64,000 bases of DNA, taken from assembly GCF_008831285.2 (NCBI RefSeq), contig NC_045139.1:29615206-29679205 (forward strand), in the 5' to 3' direction. Below, piece by piece: positions 12,801-25,603 of the stretch (positions are counted from its first letter, which is position 1; each line of letters begins with the position of its first letter). The position numbers were made by a program, and so were the translations under genes. This DNA is from Nymphaea colorata. Lineage: Eukaryota > Streptophyta > Magnoliopsida > Nymphaeales > Nymphaeaceae. A model generated the notes under the pieces. The model saw only the letters and a program-made list of their open reading frames with translations, searched no databases and was not told the DNA's origin.

Positions 12801-15800
12801 CAAGGGGACAAAGGAAACGCACCTGACGAGTAATTGAACCAGACAACTTGAACGAGCCAGCAGATTTATCACTGGTAGTCAATGACAGCATAATGGTGCT
12901 GGTTAAGGAGTAGTGAGCAGTTCCATCGTTGTCAGGCCCCACCTAATAAGTGAAAAATGAATTCTTCCATCAGCTCTACATTGAAAAGGATTTCCATGCA
13001 TAGGACAGCTAAAATGTTAGAATCAGTTCTTAAATCAACTATTTGCCAAAAAGGACTCAGTGAATTAGGCCAAACCAAAAGAAAACATTGTTTTTACATG
13101 TTAAAACTGATTTTTTTAAATGTAAAATTACTTAAAATTGTCAAAAAAGATTTATCAAAAAAATAAAATAAAGTAAATGAACGTTTATAAATCTAATTAT
13201 TATTAAACAGTAATCAATGCATAAATATCTAATGATATTAAAACACTAGTGGCATGAATCTGGAACGTTGTGAACTAATTCAATTTGAGTCGGCCAAGTC
13301 AGGCTGATTCCCATTGATTTTAATGACAGTCAAATTAAGAAGAGTCATAGTTAAAGAAGTTATGCGTGTCTTAAATTCTGAACATAATGAAAAATTGCTT
13401 GCCTCGATGACATGAATTGCATCCCATATGCCTTCCTGCAAGTAGCCTCTGCGACCCTGACCAGACTTCGAGCCATCTTTATACCAAGCAAATCAAAATT
13501 AGTGAAAGTAAAACATTTTTTCAAGTGTTCAAGGGAAATAGGGAAAAAACGTGGCATTCGCTAACATGCTAATTCGTATGGCATTGCTAAAGAAATCCAA
13601 CTTACCTTTCTTAATCAAAAAGCAAGCCGCAAAACCTTCCCCTTCATCAGGCTCCCACATGTACACTGAAGATACACCTCCTTCATAGTACCTACCATTG
13701 GAGTGACGAAAGCAAAGTTGCGATCACATCGTCAGAAATTGGGGAAAACTGTGGTGACTACTTGAAACTGGCATTACATAAACAGTTCGGTAGAGAGAGC
13801 ACACTGCATAGCACAAGGCAAGAGAAGCAAACATTTAATTGTTTCGTACATGTGAAAAACCTAGCAAAAATTCACTACAACAGAGGAGGTGAGTGGATGA
13901 CCTCACTGTTCACGGTAAATTGCAAAGACATCATTAGCTTCCATTTCAAGTTTCCTCAGTTCAGCCGATGGTTGAGATCCATCGTCCAGAGGTGGATGGT
14001 ATTTGCTAGACCAGGGTGACCTGCAGATATTAAATCAAAAAGAATTCAATCAAGTTTAAAGATTAGTTTGCACAGATGACATGATTAACAGAATTGCAGT
14101 GGTGCGATATGTGCATACTTGCAATTGCCTTAGAGAAGAAATCAGCACAATAAAAGTAGGGAAACAAAACATTTTCCAAAATGAAAAAAATTGCCGAAAT
14201 CTTACCCAACAGAACAAAAAATAGAAATATCTAACGATTATTTTCTTTAGAGTTCCCAGTTAAAGAAGTCCCCCACAAACTAACGTTCCATGATATTCAC
14301 TCACCTATAGGAATCACCATCGCGATTGTAATCACATAATAAGAACTCCTGTCCTGACTCCGAATCACTTAAAATCTGTTATTGCAAAACAAGCAAAAAC
14401 TAGCTGTCAACTCTATTGAAAAGCAAGCAACTATAACTGGACAACAATAGTTATAATGGTCATAGTCAAATAACTGAACCAGATTATCACGAAAGAAGAC
14501 AAAAAAAAAAAAAGTTCTCAACACGACAGAAATGAAGTAACAACAAGCACATAAAGTTACACTCCAGTGTAGCAAGCAATGTCGAAGAGGCTAATGTTTA
14601 ATGATGCAATGAGTTGGACCTAGAATAGCTAAATAGAATAGACCAGAATCCGGATCTGCTACAATAGAATATGACAAAAAAATAAAACCAGATCCGACCC
14701 CTAACACTAGATTGACTTCATAACTTGGGCCTGCAAGGATAGTCCCTCGTATCCATCGTATTCATTTTTAAATTAATTATGTACTTGTTTCAACCTTAAA
14801 AAGTTTTCATGAGAATTAACTAGTTCCTGCTCCCTCAGCAGATAAATCGTAGCAAGTTACAACTATAACCATCATCCACTTTTATCCTCGAGTATATAAC
14901 TTGATGTAGAGAAAAAAAATCTCCCTTATAATTTGTGTCCCTAGGAAATAACAGGTATCACTCACGGTCTGCAGGCCAACTTTTTCTGTTTAATTCCATC
15001 TTACAGGTCATCAGCATGTTGAGCTTATGGACAAAGCCATGTATAATATTGTTCTGCACTTCCCACAAGTCAAGAGCTGAAGTAATCATGCCCTCCATTT
15101 TCTTAGGACTTGCTGACAACTAATAGTCGGCTGTCATTTCACAGAAGAAAAAAGCAATGTATTTTTGGAGCGGTGGATGGAAGCACACAACTTTATAATA
15201 GGTAAGAATCATTGACAATGACTGACAAAATAATTCAACATAATTAACAGAGATAATGAAATTAAAAGAACCTAGAAAAAGCATGTTCAAAGTTCAAAAG
15301 CACTCTAAAAGTTTGGCTTCCTTTTTCTTTTTCCTGTTAGTTGGCCCAGGTTGACCAAAACCATTTTCGTGAATTGGTTTGAAAAGAGGAGCAACCAATC
15401 AGTGTGTGGCCCTTATCGATCTGAACCGGCAAATTGTAATTGAATCGGTAGCAAACTGATGTTGTTCGTGACCAATTCAAGAATTCCAAGTGTCAATCTA
15501 AAATTTTTAATTTTTAATGTTTTTGTTTGTTTCTTTCAAGAAGTGATTTTTTTAATATTCTTTACCGATTCACAACCAATTCAGCCAAATCAGTGAATCA
15601 ACCGATTCAGCAAAACCGCAGCCTTACTGATTCCGTTCAAGATTCAATTTTGACAATGCTGCAATTAGTGCATTAGAGACAGATTAACCAAGTGATTCTT
15701 GCTGGACATCATGCATATGTCGACCCTTTTATAATATCCCTATTGCATAGCTCATATTCTGGAAATCAGAAATTAAATTTTGCCTTGACCATGGCTAACT

Positions 15801-18385
15801 GATTGTGCTTGAAGCTAAATTGGTAGCACTTGAAACCAAGATGCAGACAAAAGCATCCAAACTTCCACACTGTATAAAGAGGTCTATTATTTTCTGTCAC
15901 ACATTTACATGCTAGGAGTGATCACAAGAAGAAAACAGAAAATTATCTTATACCTTGTTGGATAGAATACATGACAGCATCAGAAGTACCTTAATATAAA
16001 CATTACCATTGGCACTATCTATCTTTCTGTGTGCAACTTACCCCGAGATCTAACCTTCTTTCACTTTGTCTTTTTCTCAATGTTACGCATCAGATGTACT
16101 TTCCTGTAAGCACTAGCATTGGCTCTGGTAGGTAGCTTTCAGCGTGAAAATTTCCCTGACATTTGACCTTCTTCTTGTTTCCTTCTTCTTTTTTTTTTTT
16201 TTTTTTACTTTGACTTGCTCTCAGTGCATGTGCTTTTGAGAAAATAAACCTCCTTATGACCATCTTCTAAGCACTATGAAATTCGGTGGATTTTATGTTT
16301 GAAAAAATTAAAAATTATTTAGTAGACAATACATCGATTTAGCAGCTGCATTACAAGCATCTTTGCTTGCAAACATATCAAGATTAATCCCTTGACCTGA
16401 ACCTGTTTGTGGCCTTTTTATTGGCTTCTCACTCGAAGACACGATATTCTAGTTAAGTATGAGTATTTGACATCCTTAAATAAATATATTGTTAATACTT
16501 CAACAAATTAATGGCTTCATTTATGTGAACAATTGAAACCAACAACTACACAACTGAAATTATTGACCACAAACACTGCTTGAATAGAAATTAAGATTCC
16601 CTTCTTCTGTACCCTTTCTGAAAACACAAGTATATTAAATATTGATGTGATCAAGGTGCCTCAGAAACCCCGATAATCTTAATTTAGAAGCTAAAAAAGA
16701 AAAATCTTCCCAATTTATGACTGATACTAGTCACCGGATTATGGAAATTGCATATATTATAATAGGTAACCATTGTATCATCACTAAGAAAACAACGTTT
16801 CATATGTCAGAAGAAACGACATCAGAATTTAAAATTTTTTTCTGTACAAAACAAGGTTCATGCTTCAGATGATAAGAATAATACATTGTCAAGTGTCAAC
16901 ATGAGACAAAGCTCAATAATAATTCATTCATGCTAAATTTGGGTGACCTACTCAAATAAAAACCGTATCCAGTCACACCGACCAAAGAAAAGGAGAATAA
17001 ACCAGTGACAATATTGTCTCAATCAGTCACCATTTCTTTAGGGTGTTTTCATAACATCAATCAAGTCTAGCCTGATGATTCTCAGATATGAGATCCTCAG
17101 ACTCCAGGACAGAGCATTATTAACATTTTTGTTACTAACTATTTTTCTCGCTACATTATATCATCAGAATCCAGTAAAATGAAGCACAACTATTCATGAC
17201 GATAGAAAAGCACCTAAAAGCCGACGACACTGCTCGAATCACAGAATGAGAAAGCAGAAAAATATAGGAGTTAAGATGCTTTATACGATCCATAAATTCC
17301 ACAGGAACTTCGAGAAACAGAAGAATGAGATGCACACGCAGGAGTTATGAGTTATGATCCAATATAGTCTTCTCAGCAGAACAGCAAGATTTTACAATCT
17401 TTTAGCATCATTATCCCTCAATTCTAACATGTCCAAATGATTCTCTCATTTTACCATCCATAATCCATTGTATATTCTCAAACCCGTGGAAATACAGGAT
17501 GCCCGGCCACTATCACACAATATGACATTTCTGACCAGTAACGTGAGATAGACAAGACGAAGGGGAAATCGGTTCACTTAACATGATATAGCAGAAGGTG
17601 ATTTACAGAACAAGATTTATGACCAATATAACGTGAATGATTAGGTTCAGTATCTTTAGAAAACATATAGTAGAAAAAGTTGAATAGAATGCGGGGGAAG
17701 AGGAAAATTTTCGACATCCTGCAATACATATCTGGCAAAAGACGGAAAGACAAAATTAAATTTCACCGATACTATAAAAGGTTCTTTGTGATTCACTTGA
17801 TGCATCAAAAGCTGGCTTCGTAAAAAGCATCAGTATCTTCAAAAGCAGACTTCGGGACATGCCTGATTAACGTCCCAATTACGCATTCAAGAAGCAAAAA
17901 CGGAGCCCTTGAAGAGACCAACCGACAGTAGAGGCCTCACACGGTCAATATGCTAACAAGCAATCGCAATGAAACAGGTTTTTTCTTCAGACAACTACAG
18001 GCAAATCAAAGAAACCAAGCGAAATACTCGAAAAAAGAAAATATTTAAATCTGAGAGAGATAGAGAGGAGGAGGAGGAGGAGGAGGAGAAGGAGAAGGAG
18101 AAGAAGAAACGTTATATCAGCATAAAAGAGCCCTATAATGAAAGACAAAATCCTCAAGGCATTGCATTTAACAAGGAAAACACAACACTGAAAACGCGGG
18201 GAAAAAATAAAAAAAGCAAAACAAAACGAATAAAAAATCGAGAACGAAATTCACACCTGAAGCGGCTGATCAACTCGGGAGAGAAGGTCGTGAGAATGCT
18301 GAGGGAGGAGAGCCAGGAGGGAAGAAAGCGCGGCTTCAGACTGATTCGGAGGCATCCTCCTCATCAAATCCATCGCTGCTTCCAT
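9844..18385 (-). CDS. CPB: F-actin-capping protein subunit beta (CapZ beta)
   Basis: Exons in coding order are 18257-18385, 14305-14375, 13907-14020, 13606-13691, 13403-13476, 12823-12942, 10048-10143 and 9844-9939. They join in frame to 261 aa, close to the roughly 256 aa of Arabidopsis CPB. Family landmarks appear in order: an N-terminal [21 protein letters not shown] region, [39 protein letters not shown] split over two exons, [48 protein letters not shown] and [11 protein letters not shown]. The protein forms a heterodimer with the alpha subunit and caps actin-filament barbed ends in the cytosol; the C-terminus is the actin-binding tentacle in characterised homologues. Intron 5 has a GC donor (GAG|GCAAGC). 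Intron 1 is about 3.9 kb and intron 6 about 2.7 kb, both carrying repeats. The start is the first ATG after the TATA box. Confidence 0.96.
10496..10750. repeat. Direct duplication in CPB intron 6
   Basis: GAGAAAAGGGTCA occurs at 10496 and 10612. Each copy continues with GGTTGGGT, GAATGGACCT, GGAAGTTTGTGGCATGTG and a G-rich segment ending in a TAGGTG(T/C)GAT word. Copy 2 is longer by a small insertion near 10640-10660. Confidence 0.85.
15340..15660. repeat. Probable old mobile-element remnant in CPB intron 1
   Basis: The words ACCGATTCA, CCAATTCA and AATCGGT recur in both orientations here, unlike the surrounding intron. No clear terminal inverted repeat or target-site duplication is visible, so the class is unknown. 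Confidence 0.3.
18056..18108. repeat. Purine-rich GGA/GAA microsatellite
   Basis: About 50 bases of GAG/GGA triplets grade into GAA triplets inside CPB intron 1, roughly 150 bases downstream (in gene orientation) of exon 1. Confidence 0.95.
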
Positions 18386-18500
18386 CGTGTCTCCCTCTTT
18401 CTTTCTCTCTCTTCTGAATGAAAACGACTACAGGGCCTCCTTCTCCGTCTCCTTGCTCCTCCTCTTCGTCTTCTCCTTGATTTCTGTTTCTCGGCTTCTC

Positions 18501-18508
18501 CTTTTATA
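18501..18508 (-). promoter_or_regulatory. TATA box of the CPB gene
   Basis: TATAAAAG on the minus strand lies 116 bp upstream of the CPB start codon. The sequence between is a CT/GA-rich leader, as is common in plant 5' untranslated regions. Confidence 0.65.
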
Positions 18509-20326
18509 CATAGGCGAAGTTTGGGGGAAGAGAAGGGAGGGAAGCAAATGAACCATTTTTCTCGGAGTTTCCCTCCCACTAACCGTTTTTTATCGCTTAT
18601 TTCCATATCTATCCTTACTCTTTTACCAATTGACCTTCGTAAGCGCCTCTCCTCTTCCGACTTTAATAACGGAGCACGCTGTCGCCCTCATATAATAAAA
18701 ATAAGTTATAACCAGACGAACTTAATACGACGCATCGTTTGTCGCCACGTGTGTTGCGTATATCCGGGAATTAAACCAAAGACGAGGGCAGTTTTGACAA
18801 CGTATTGGGAAATGCATGGTGAAGACTATAAATCGTCGACCTCCTTATTCATTGACCTAGTTCATTGTCACGGACCATTGCTGTCTCAACGTGAAACATC
18901 TCTTGGAAAATATTTCCAAGGAGTTCGCTGTTAGTGGAGTACGTTTCCATGTATAGAATATATGGACTGGTGTGGGCAATTGCCCATACGAGCCCACTTA
19001 AATTTGAATATTTGTATGGCCATGTCATTATTTGTGTATAGACTGCCTTTCAAAAGTTGTATTTATGTATTAATAATTCCTTTCAACTCCGTCACTAAGA
19101 ATGCCACAACTATCATTTCCTTAGTGCACGTTGTAGGACTACGATCTTGTCAGAAAGCCAATTCCATGGAACTGTTTTATTCTCCAAATGAAATGCACCA
19201 TTAATGTCGCGTGTTTGGTTTCCACAGGATAATTTTGGAAAAAAAAATCTCTCTAAATAATGTCATATCAATTTGGACATATTTTACATTAATTTAAAGA
19301 TGTCAAAACATAACTTGTAAAATATAGTTTACCCTGTCTAAGAAAACGGAATTGCAAGTAGAAAGGGAAAGGAATTACTTTTCTTTGCAGTCAAAATGAC
19401 AAAAGGAATGGTCAAACTGGTGGGTGGTAGTTCTAGGCAGCCTTTCAAGGGTTAAAGAGAGTTCTCCTCTGCAAGTTCAAACATGGAAAGGTAGTAGCTG
19501 GTGTAAAATTAGATGTGAGTCCTAGACTCCTTTACAGTGATGTAACTCTTTTTGGATCCAGATTTTAAGAAACTCATTTTAGTTGGATCTATCATCTAAT
19601 CAAAATCGGTTTTGAATTTAGATTCGACCTAACTTTTGGTTTTTTTACTTAGAAAAACCACACCCGGATCCAGAGACTTAATCACTCGCTCGAGTAATGG
19701 TGAACTCTCAACATTAGTTATAAATCATCTCTGGCGATGAATCAGAATTCGAAGTCCAATAACGTCCTCATCCTCCTGCTCTATATAGTAAGAATCTAAC
19801 TATTTAATTGTTGACTTCAATTTCTTTTTGTGTTCAAACTGGTGGGACATCAACGATCAGTCGTTCTTCATGCACTAGATTATTGACAAGGAAAACCAAC
19901 TGGTCTTGTTCTTTCAAAAGAGGAAGTCGCATCTAATTGTTTATTTTCTTGAGGCATTAAAGTCTTGCAAGTGGGCCTATCACGTCAACAGATCAGAAAT
20001 AATTGTCTAACAAAAGCATATCATGGGATGGAACACCAGCTTTTTTTTCAATCTAACAATTGAATCATTTACTAATGTTATTATAGCTACAATATTTGAA
20101 ATTTTATAATGTTAAAATAAGCAGTAAATACTGAATGTCTCGGTTCACTCCCCACTCAATGATACCTGATAAGAAAAAACAGCGAATTTATGAATCATCC
20201 ATCAAAAATTTATATATATTTTTTATAATAAAACCATAATTTGTGGCCAATAAAAGTTTCATCCACCTTGTGGATAGCGACAGGCGAGGCCAACCCTCAT
20301 TCCCTCGGCCCCCGAGGTCCAGAATT
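18509..20326. other. Intergenic, CPB upstream region and repeat remnants
   Basis: The open frames at 18521-18934 and 18962-19204 match nothing I know. A palindromic GGCAATTGCC repeat core at 18960-19000 also occurs, inverted, near 704-735. The remainder is AT-rich with no RNA gene seen. Confidence 0.45.
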
Positions 20327-20741
20327 AGGGGTGAACACGAGCCGAGTCGAGCCCGAGTTCAGTCAGCTCGAGCTCGGCTCGTCTAACGAAACCTCGACCT
20401 CGACTCCAAGAATAGCTCGATAGAAGCAGCTCAACTCGGCAGTTATATGTTGAGCTCGAGCTCCACTCGATTAAGACTTGATAAACTCGCTTGAATATAA
20501 TTGATATTCATCGTTAAGTGTTGAGTTCGAGCTCGACTTGATTAACGCTCGACAAACTCGTAAACTCGTTTAAATATATCGACTTGATTAAGGCTCGAGC
20601 TCGACTCGACAATTACATGTTGAGCTCAAACTCAACTCGATTATTTAAACGAGTCTACACATAAACTTGAGCTTGACTCGTTAACAAATGACTCGGTTTG
20701 AAACTCGTTCACGAACCTAACTAGACTAGTTGTTCACCTCT
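20327..20741. mobile_element. GAGCTCG-rich non-autonomous DNA element (hAT-like, tentative)
   Basis: The element is bounded by AGGGGTGAAC at 20327 and its near-inverse GTTCACCTCT ending at 20741. The inside is packed with GAGCTCG, CTCGACTCGA and TTAAGCTCGA-type words in both orientations, so it could fold on itself. This GGGGTGAAC-ended, GAGCTCG-rich type is common in plant genomes. I find no convincing target-site duplication. Confidence 0.5.
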
Positions 20742-22184
20742 ATCCAGCACTGATTTTCCATGCTTTTTCATCGATTTGGTAAAGAGGTTGCTAGCCTTAC
20801 CATAAACTCATAGCACTATTTTGCACCAGCCTCGCATGCTTGTAAACAATTGAAACTGATGAATATAACATAATAGTGGCATTGATACTCTTTTTGGTCT
20901 GGTAGCTTGTTTTACCAAATACCCAAATGTGGGGTATTATGCAATGAAGAAACCTATAAACGCAAATACTTGAAAGCTATTAAATTTATGTTAAATTATA
21001 GCGTTGTTATATACTGCAACATTTAATGCGTGCATTAGTAATCTATTTGTAACGAGCTCGTGCCAGCTACTGTTGTATTAATAGAAACTAATGCCAAAAA
21101 AAAGGGGAGAGGATTAATACTCATTTCATGAAAACCACATTTAGACCAAACATTTATGAAAAGGGACTCGATATTTTACAATATAATAACAAACGAAATA
21201 AATTTAATCCCAAACATTTTTGTGCTACCTTTAGAAAAGTCTGGCTTCTTTTGCAATCTTTTCATTTAAAATCACTAGCGAATGAGTTGGCAACTTCGCA
21301 CAACAAGGAAAATTTTAAGCAGAATCCAAACCTCATTATGGATATTGGATATAAGATATTTATTCAAAACTATATTCAATTCAAACTCTGAATAAGATTG
21401 GTTGTCATTTTTAAAATCGAAATCAGATAATTTATTCTACAATTTGGGATATCAACATATTTTTGTTTCATGTCAGATTTTTGCAAGTGGTTCGGTCAGA
21501 TATCAGATTTAAATTGGATATATTGGCATCCTCATACATATCCATGCAAATCAATGGTGCAAAATTGCAAATGGTTAGATCATTAGATTGGATATTCATT
21601 TCTCTTAGCTGTCCCGAATTTGATCCGACATTGGTTTCTAATGAATTTCATTTCTGTAAATCTGATCTGTTTTGGACCCACAACACTGCTGCATTTATTG
21701 TAAGAACCCCCACGTTGGGACGCAGACAACTGGGCGAGCCTGGAATCATCATCGTCAGGGGCCGTTGGAAAGCAAGTAGGTTCGGTGTTCAGTGTTTGGA
21801 AACAGCTCAAGCATCGATTGGTTATTTAATTGTACCCAATCTTGTTTTATGAACATTATGATAATAATTCATTGTTTAATAAGGTTGAAAACTAAGGTAC
21901 TAAACTCTATGATCCAAATTTGGCCACTCAAAATGATATTATTTTTTCTTATGTACTTGTTATCATTAGATTTGTATGGCAATAATTGAGTCTAATTTCT
22001 TTGCTATTTGAGCATATAATTGGGGCCCGCTCCCTAATGAGTTGAGCTTGGTTGATGTTCTAGCGTCAGACCATTAAGACCTACGCTTGGCCGGGCCGAT
22101 CCACTTAATGGGCTAGATGAGAACGGTTGTCGTAAGTGCGGCTGAAAGTAGTGTCTACTACCATTTTGCAGTTCAAAAAGGTAC
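20742..22184. other. Intergenic, no gene recognised
   Basis: Open frames such as 21463-21852 (129 aa) have no recognisable domain. The sequence near 21330-21620 contains recurrent GGATAT/CAGAT(T/A)T words suggestive of old repeats. From 22021 a GGGCCCG/GGCCGGGCC-rich patch begins that continues into the tRNA-like segment. Confidence 0.4.
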
Positions 22185-22262
22185 TATCTATAGGAATCGA
22201 ACCAACGGCTAAGCTCTCACCAGCCGCCAGTTCGACCAGAAATGCTATGTCCCTTGGAACTT
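22185..22262 (-). mobile_element. tRNA-like head, possible SINE remnant
   Basis: On the minus strand the segment carries a perfect pol III B box, GGTTCGATTCC (22193-22203), and upstream of it an A-box-like TGGTCGAACTGG (22227-22238). The spacing is typical of tRNA genes. The acceptor and T stems pair poorly, so it is not a working tRNA gene. No poly-A or TSD was found to prove a SINE. Confidence 0.4.
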
Positions 22263-22579
22263 TTTTTCTTATATTTAAAAACAAAGTTTTATTTGTAAGT
22301 TAGATATAACCCAATCCGGTTAAATTAAATCAAGTGGATACTTGACAGATCGTCCGACCTATGTCCCATATTATCTTCTCTATTATCGGGTCAAAACTCA
22401 AAAGGCAGATTTTGTTCAGTCCATTAAAGGGTGCCGAGCCTTTACAGTTCAATTGACGGGACAGCCCAGCCCGACCTGGCGACGAGCCCTAATAATAACC
22501 AATCAATGAAACTTCGCCTTCACAAATACCATCCTTTGTAGGTTTCAATAGGAAAACAGAGCTGTCTAATGTAAGGCCT

Positions 22580-23358
22580 TTTGTTGATTGGGTCCAGACA
22601 ATAGGGGAAGGACAAAAGCTTCATGGGTTGCTCGCCTAAAAGTTATTGCATTCCATGTACAGAGACACTTTTTCCAAGTTTTAGGTTTGAATAAAAGTCC
22701 AAAGTCCAGATGTCCAAAAGAAGTTCAGATGTTCAAAAGAATTGCTGGCTGCTTTCATTGGAGAGTTCAAAAACCATATGGCCCAACTTGAATTACTCTA
22801 ACGAAAAGTTTGTACTTTATTACATAGATGTCACCTCCTTTGAGTATTGTTAAGTTGAATATTGATGCGGCTGCTAGAAGAAATTCAGGAGACTTAGCGG
22901 TTGGTAATTTATTTCATAATGATAATGGTGAATGGTTATTTGGCTTCACTTGTCGTGCAGGTTATGGTCATATAACTAAAATTGAACTTATTGCTATTTT
23001 TCATGGTTTGAAATTAGCTTGGGAACGTGACTTTCGTAAAGTTATTATTGAATCAGATTCCTTGTTAGCTGTGAATAAGGTTAAAAAAGAAGTGCAAATT
23101 CGTGACTCTTTATTCCAGATAGTAAAGCAGTGTCAATATTTGCTAAGATGAGATTATAAGTGTGTCTTATGTCATACGTACAGAAAAGTTAATATGTGTG
23201 CTGATTTTCTTGTCTCATAGACTAAAGATCCTTTGGAGTGACCGTTTTTACCAATCCACCTAGTTATTTGCATCGGTTGATTGATGAAGATCTGATTGGT
23301 GTAGTTCGACCTCGTGCTATAGTTAGTTAATGTCGTCCTAAACCCAAAAAAAAAAATT
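22580..23358 (+). mobile_element. 5'-truncated LINE retrotransposon, RNase H region and poly-A
   Basis: The frame at 22828-23151 reads IVKLNIDAAARRNSGD, then GNLFHNDNGEWLFGF, KIELIAIFHGLKLAWE and KVIIESDSLLAVN. These are the ordered motifs of the plant LINE-type RNase H (RVT_3) domain, with its Asp, Glu and Asp carboxylates. Upstream (from about 22588) a linker typical of LINE ORF2 is interrupted by stops; downstream the domain end is frameshifted. A run of A at 23347-23357 marks the 3' end. The reverse transcriptase and endonuclease parts are absent, so the copy is dead. Confidence 0.75.
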
Positions 23359-23819
23359 TGCTAGGTATTTATAGAATTGATGTTTATACTATGTTTGTTT
23401 AAATATGACTCTTTAGTGTTTTAAGTTTCATTCTATAAATCCGTCTATAACGGGCGCAAAATGCATTGAAATACGAAAACAAATTTCTCAAGTATTTGAT
23501 GTATATATTCAACTTTACGAGACAAGAAAGCAAAGGTCGTCGTGACTTATATATTTGATTATAAATTTAGACACTATGTATCTATTCATATGGTTGGATT
23601 TGTGGGGGAAAAAGAACATATACACAGGAAACAATACGTGCTTTTGACAGTTCGGAGAATCGGAGATACAAAGGCAACATAGAACACATGATTTTGTAAA
23701 TCCACTTGTAATGTATAGATGTAGAAGGTCCAACAACTATATCATCAATAAGAAAAAAGCAAAACTATCAATAAAAGTGCTGAGATCGGCTAGTTTAAAC
23801 CGTTTTTCTTTTTCCTTTA

Positions 23820-24222
23820 GGGGGCGTTTGGTTGGCAGGAAAAGCACGAAAAAAAATTCAAATTTTTAAAACTTTTCCATTTCATCAAACATGGAAAAAA
23901 AATTTGGACCGTTGGAGATGATTCTGGAAAAATATTTCCGGAAAAATTTCTCCAACCAGAGGGGTGGAGAAATTTTTCTAGAAATTTTTTTGTGACCGTT
24001 GGAGGAGGAAATTTTTTCTCCCTCTTCCCTCCTTCTCTTCTTCATCCTTCTTCCTCACCATTCCCATCAAACAAAGAAATTTTTTTCTAGAAAAATAATT
24101 CCTCCATAACAAACACGAACTGGTTTTGGAAAAACGGAAAAATTTTTCCGTTTCTTCAATTCCAGAAATTTTTTTCTAGAATTTTTTTTCCAAAAACTTT
24201 TTTCTGACCATCAAACGGCCCC
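23820..24222. mobile_element. Tourist-like (PIF/Harbinger) MITE
   Basis: The 403-bp element starts GGGGGCGTTTGGTTGG and ends CCATCAAACGGCCCC, giving imperfect terminal inverted repeats of the GGGGCCGTTTG type. TTA flanks it on both sides (23817-23819 and 24223-24225), the usual target-site duplication of this superfamily. The interior is rich in AAAATTTTTTC/TCTAGAAAT words that form further internal inverted repeats. It has no coding capacity. Confidence 0.75.
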
Positions 24223-24225
24223 TTA

Positions 24226-25603
24226 GTGCCGAAGAAAGGATGCAGGGAGATAGGCTCCCCTTCTATTGTTAGAAAGGAAATGTTATGGACAAGGCAAAAG
24301 AAACATATACAACATGCATTGCATCAAAACCAGTCAAAACAAAAGCCTGGCTAACAAAAAATCTATTGCCCTTGCTACCGATGCCCGATACCAAAAAGAG
24401 ATCCCCAGAGGACCGACCAAAAGAGTGACTGCCAGAAACAAGCTTCGGCCACCATCCTTCCATCCATCTTGTTTTGCATTTTTGCCTACAGACTTCCGCA
24501 GATGGCAATTGGCAAGAGATTAGAGAAGAAAATGCCCATGCTGCCCTCTGATCATGCGCCTTCTGCACCTACGATTGTTAGTGGTAATGATTCCTCTTCC
24601 TCCCCAAAACATAATATGTCTTCCAACAACTTCCTTTCTGCTTCCTCTTTTCCCTCCATCCCTGTTAAAAAAGATTAGTTGCGAAGGAGTTTTCTTTGTC
24701 ATTCCACCAAGACGACATAGATGATTCTTCTCTTCCTAGTCCTGAAATTAAGGGTTTGGATAATCCGGCCTGCCTCGGGGTCGTTCGATATTCTACCTTG
24801 GCATAAAATCCCTGTCCTCGCCCATATTTTCAGCAACTCTACTTCCTCCGACTTGCATATACAGCTGTAAGTGTCCCTGCAAGCTCTCCAGACTTCAGCG
24901 ATAAAAAATCAGGCCGTCGTTTGCTCGTGCAGATGCATTTAACCGACATTAGCACGTAGTGATAAGATCAAACTTAAAAATATCATCTAAACACAATATA
25001 TTTTTTCAACATATTAGTGATCATGATGCTTGCCGATAACATAGTCCTCTACAAAGTTTTAATTTATTAATGGCAAGTCCTCTAAAATATATTTTTCACC
25101 TGTTTTACATTTTTCCCACCTGTTATATATTAATTTTACACATTATTTGTAGAATTTTGCACACACTAATACATGTCTACATACTTGCCGTATCTCCATA
25201 TCCATAAATTTCAAACTTGCTGATCCGCATCCATCCTCCGTACCGGTATCAGTATCCGTGTGACTTAAGGAGCATATAAATAATTGTGCCACCAAGTTGT
25301 ACAGGAATCAACTCGTAATTGGATTTGCAAGGAAGAGAAGCATTTTGCACCATGTGGAGATAAAAAAACGAAATTTCATTTGCTCACATCTCTGCCTTAA
25401 ATGTCAGACATATAACCCGATGTTCCTGCGGCTTGCACTTGAACCCTCAACATAAGAACATAAGAACATAGGCCAGCTAACTCAGAACTCAAAAAATTAG
25501 TCAGCGTGAAAATTACCAAAGGAAAAATCCCCACAGCTTGCTGCAGCAAGCTCAGAGGCTGAACCATAAACCAATTTTCGCAATCGGTCAAATACAAAAG
25601 AAT
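24226..25603. other. Intergenic, nothing recognised
   Basis: Open frames at 24266-24678 contain no domain I know. Low-level similarity to retroelement gag-like or ORF1-like sequence cannot be excluded. The last few hundred bases should include the E2 3' untranslated region. Confidence 0.4.

Noticed and set aside
18056-18108. GGA repeat as coding sequence (Glu/Lys-rich frame at 17969-18421)
   Set aside because: It lies in CPB intron 1 on the opposite strand and consists of a microsatellite with purine-rich flanks.
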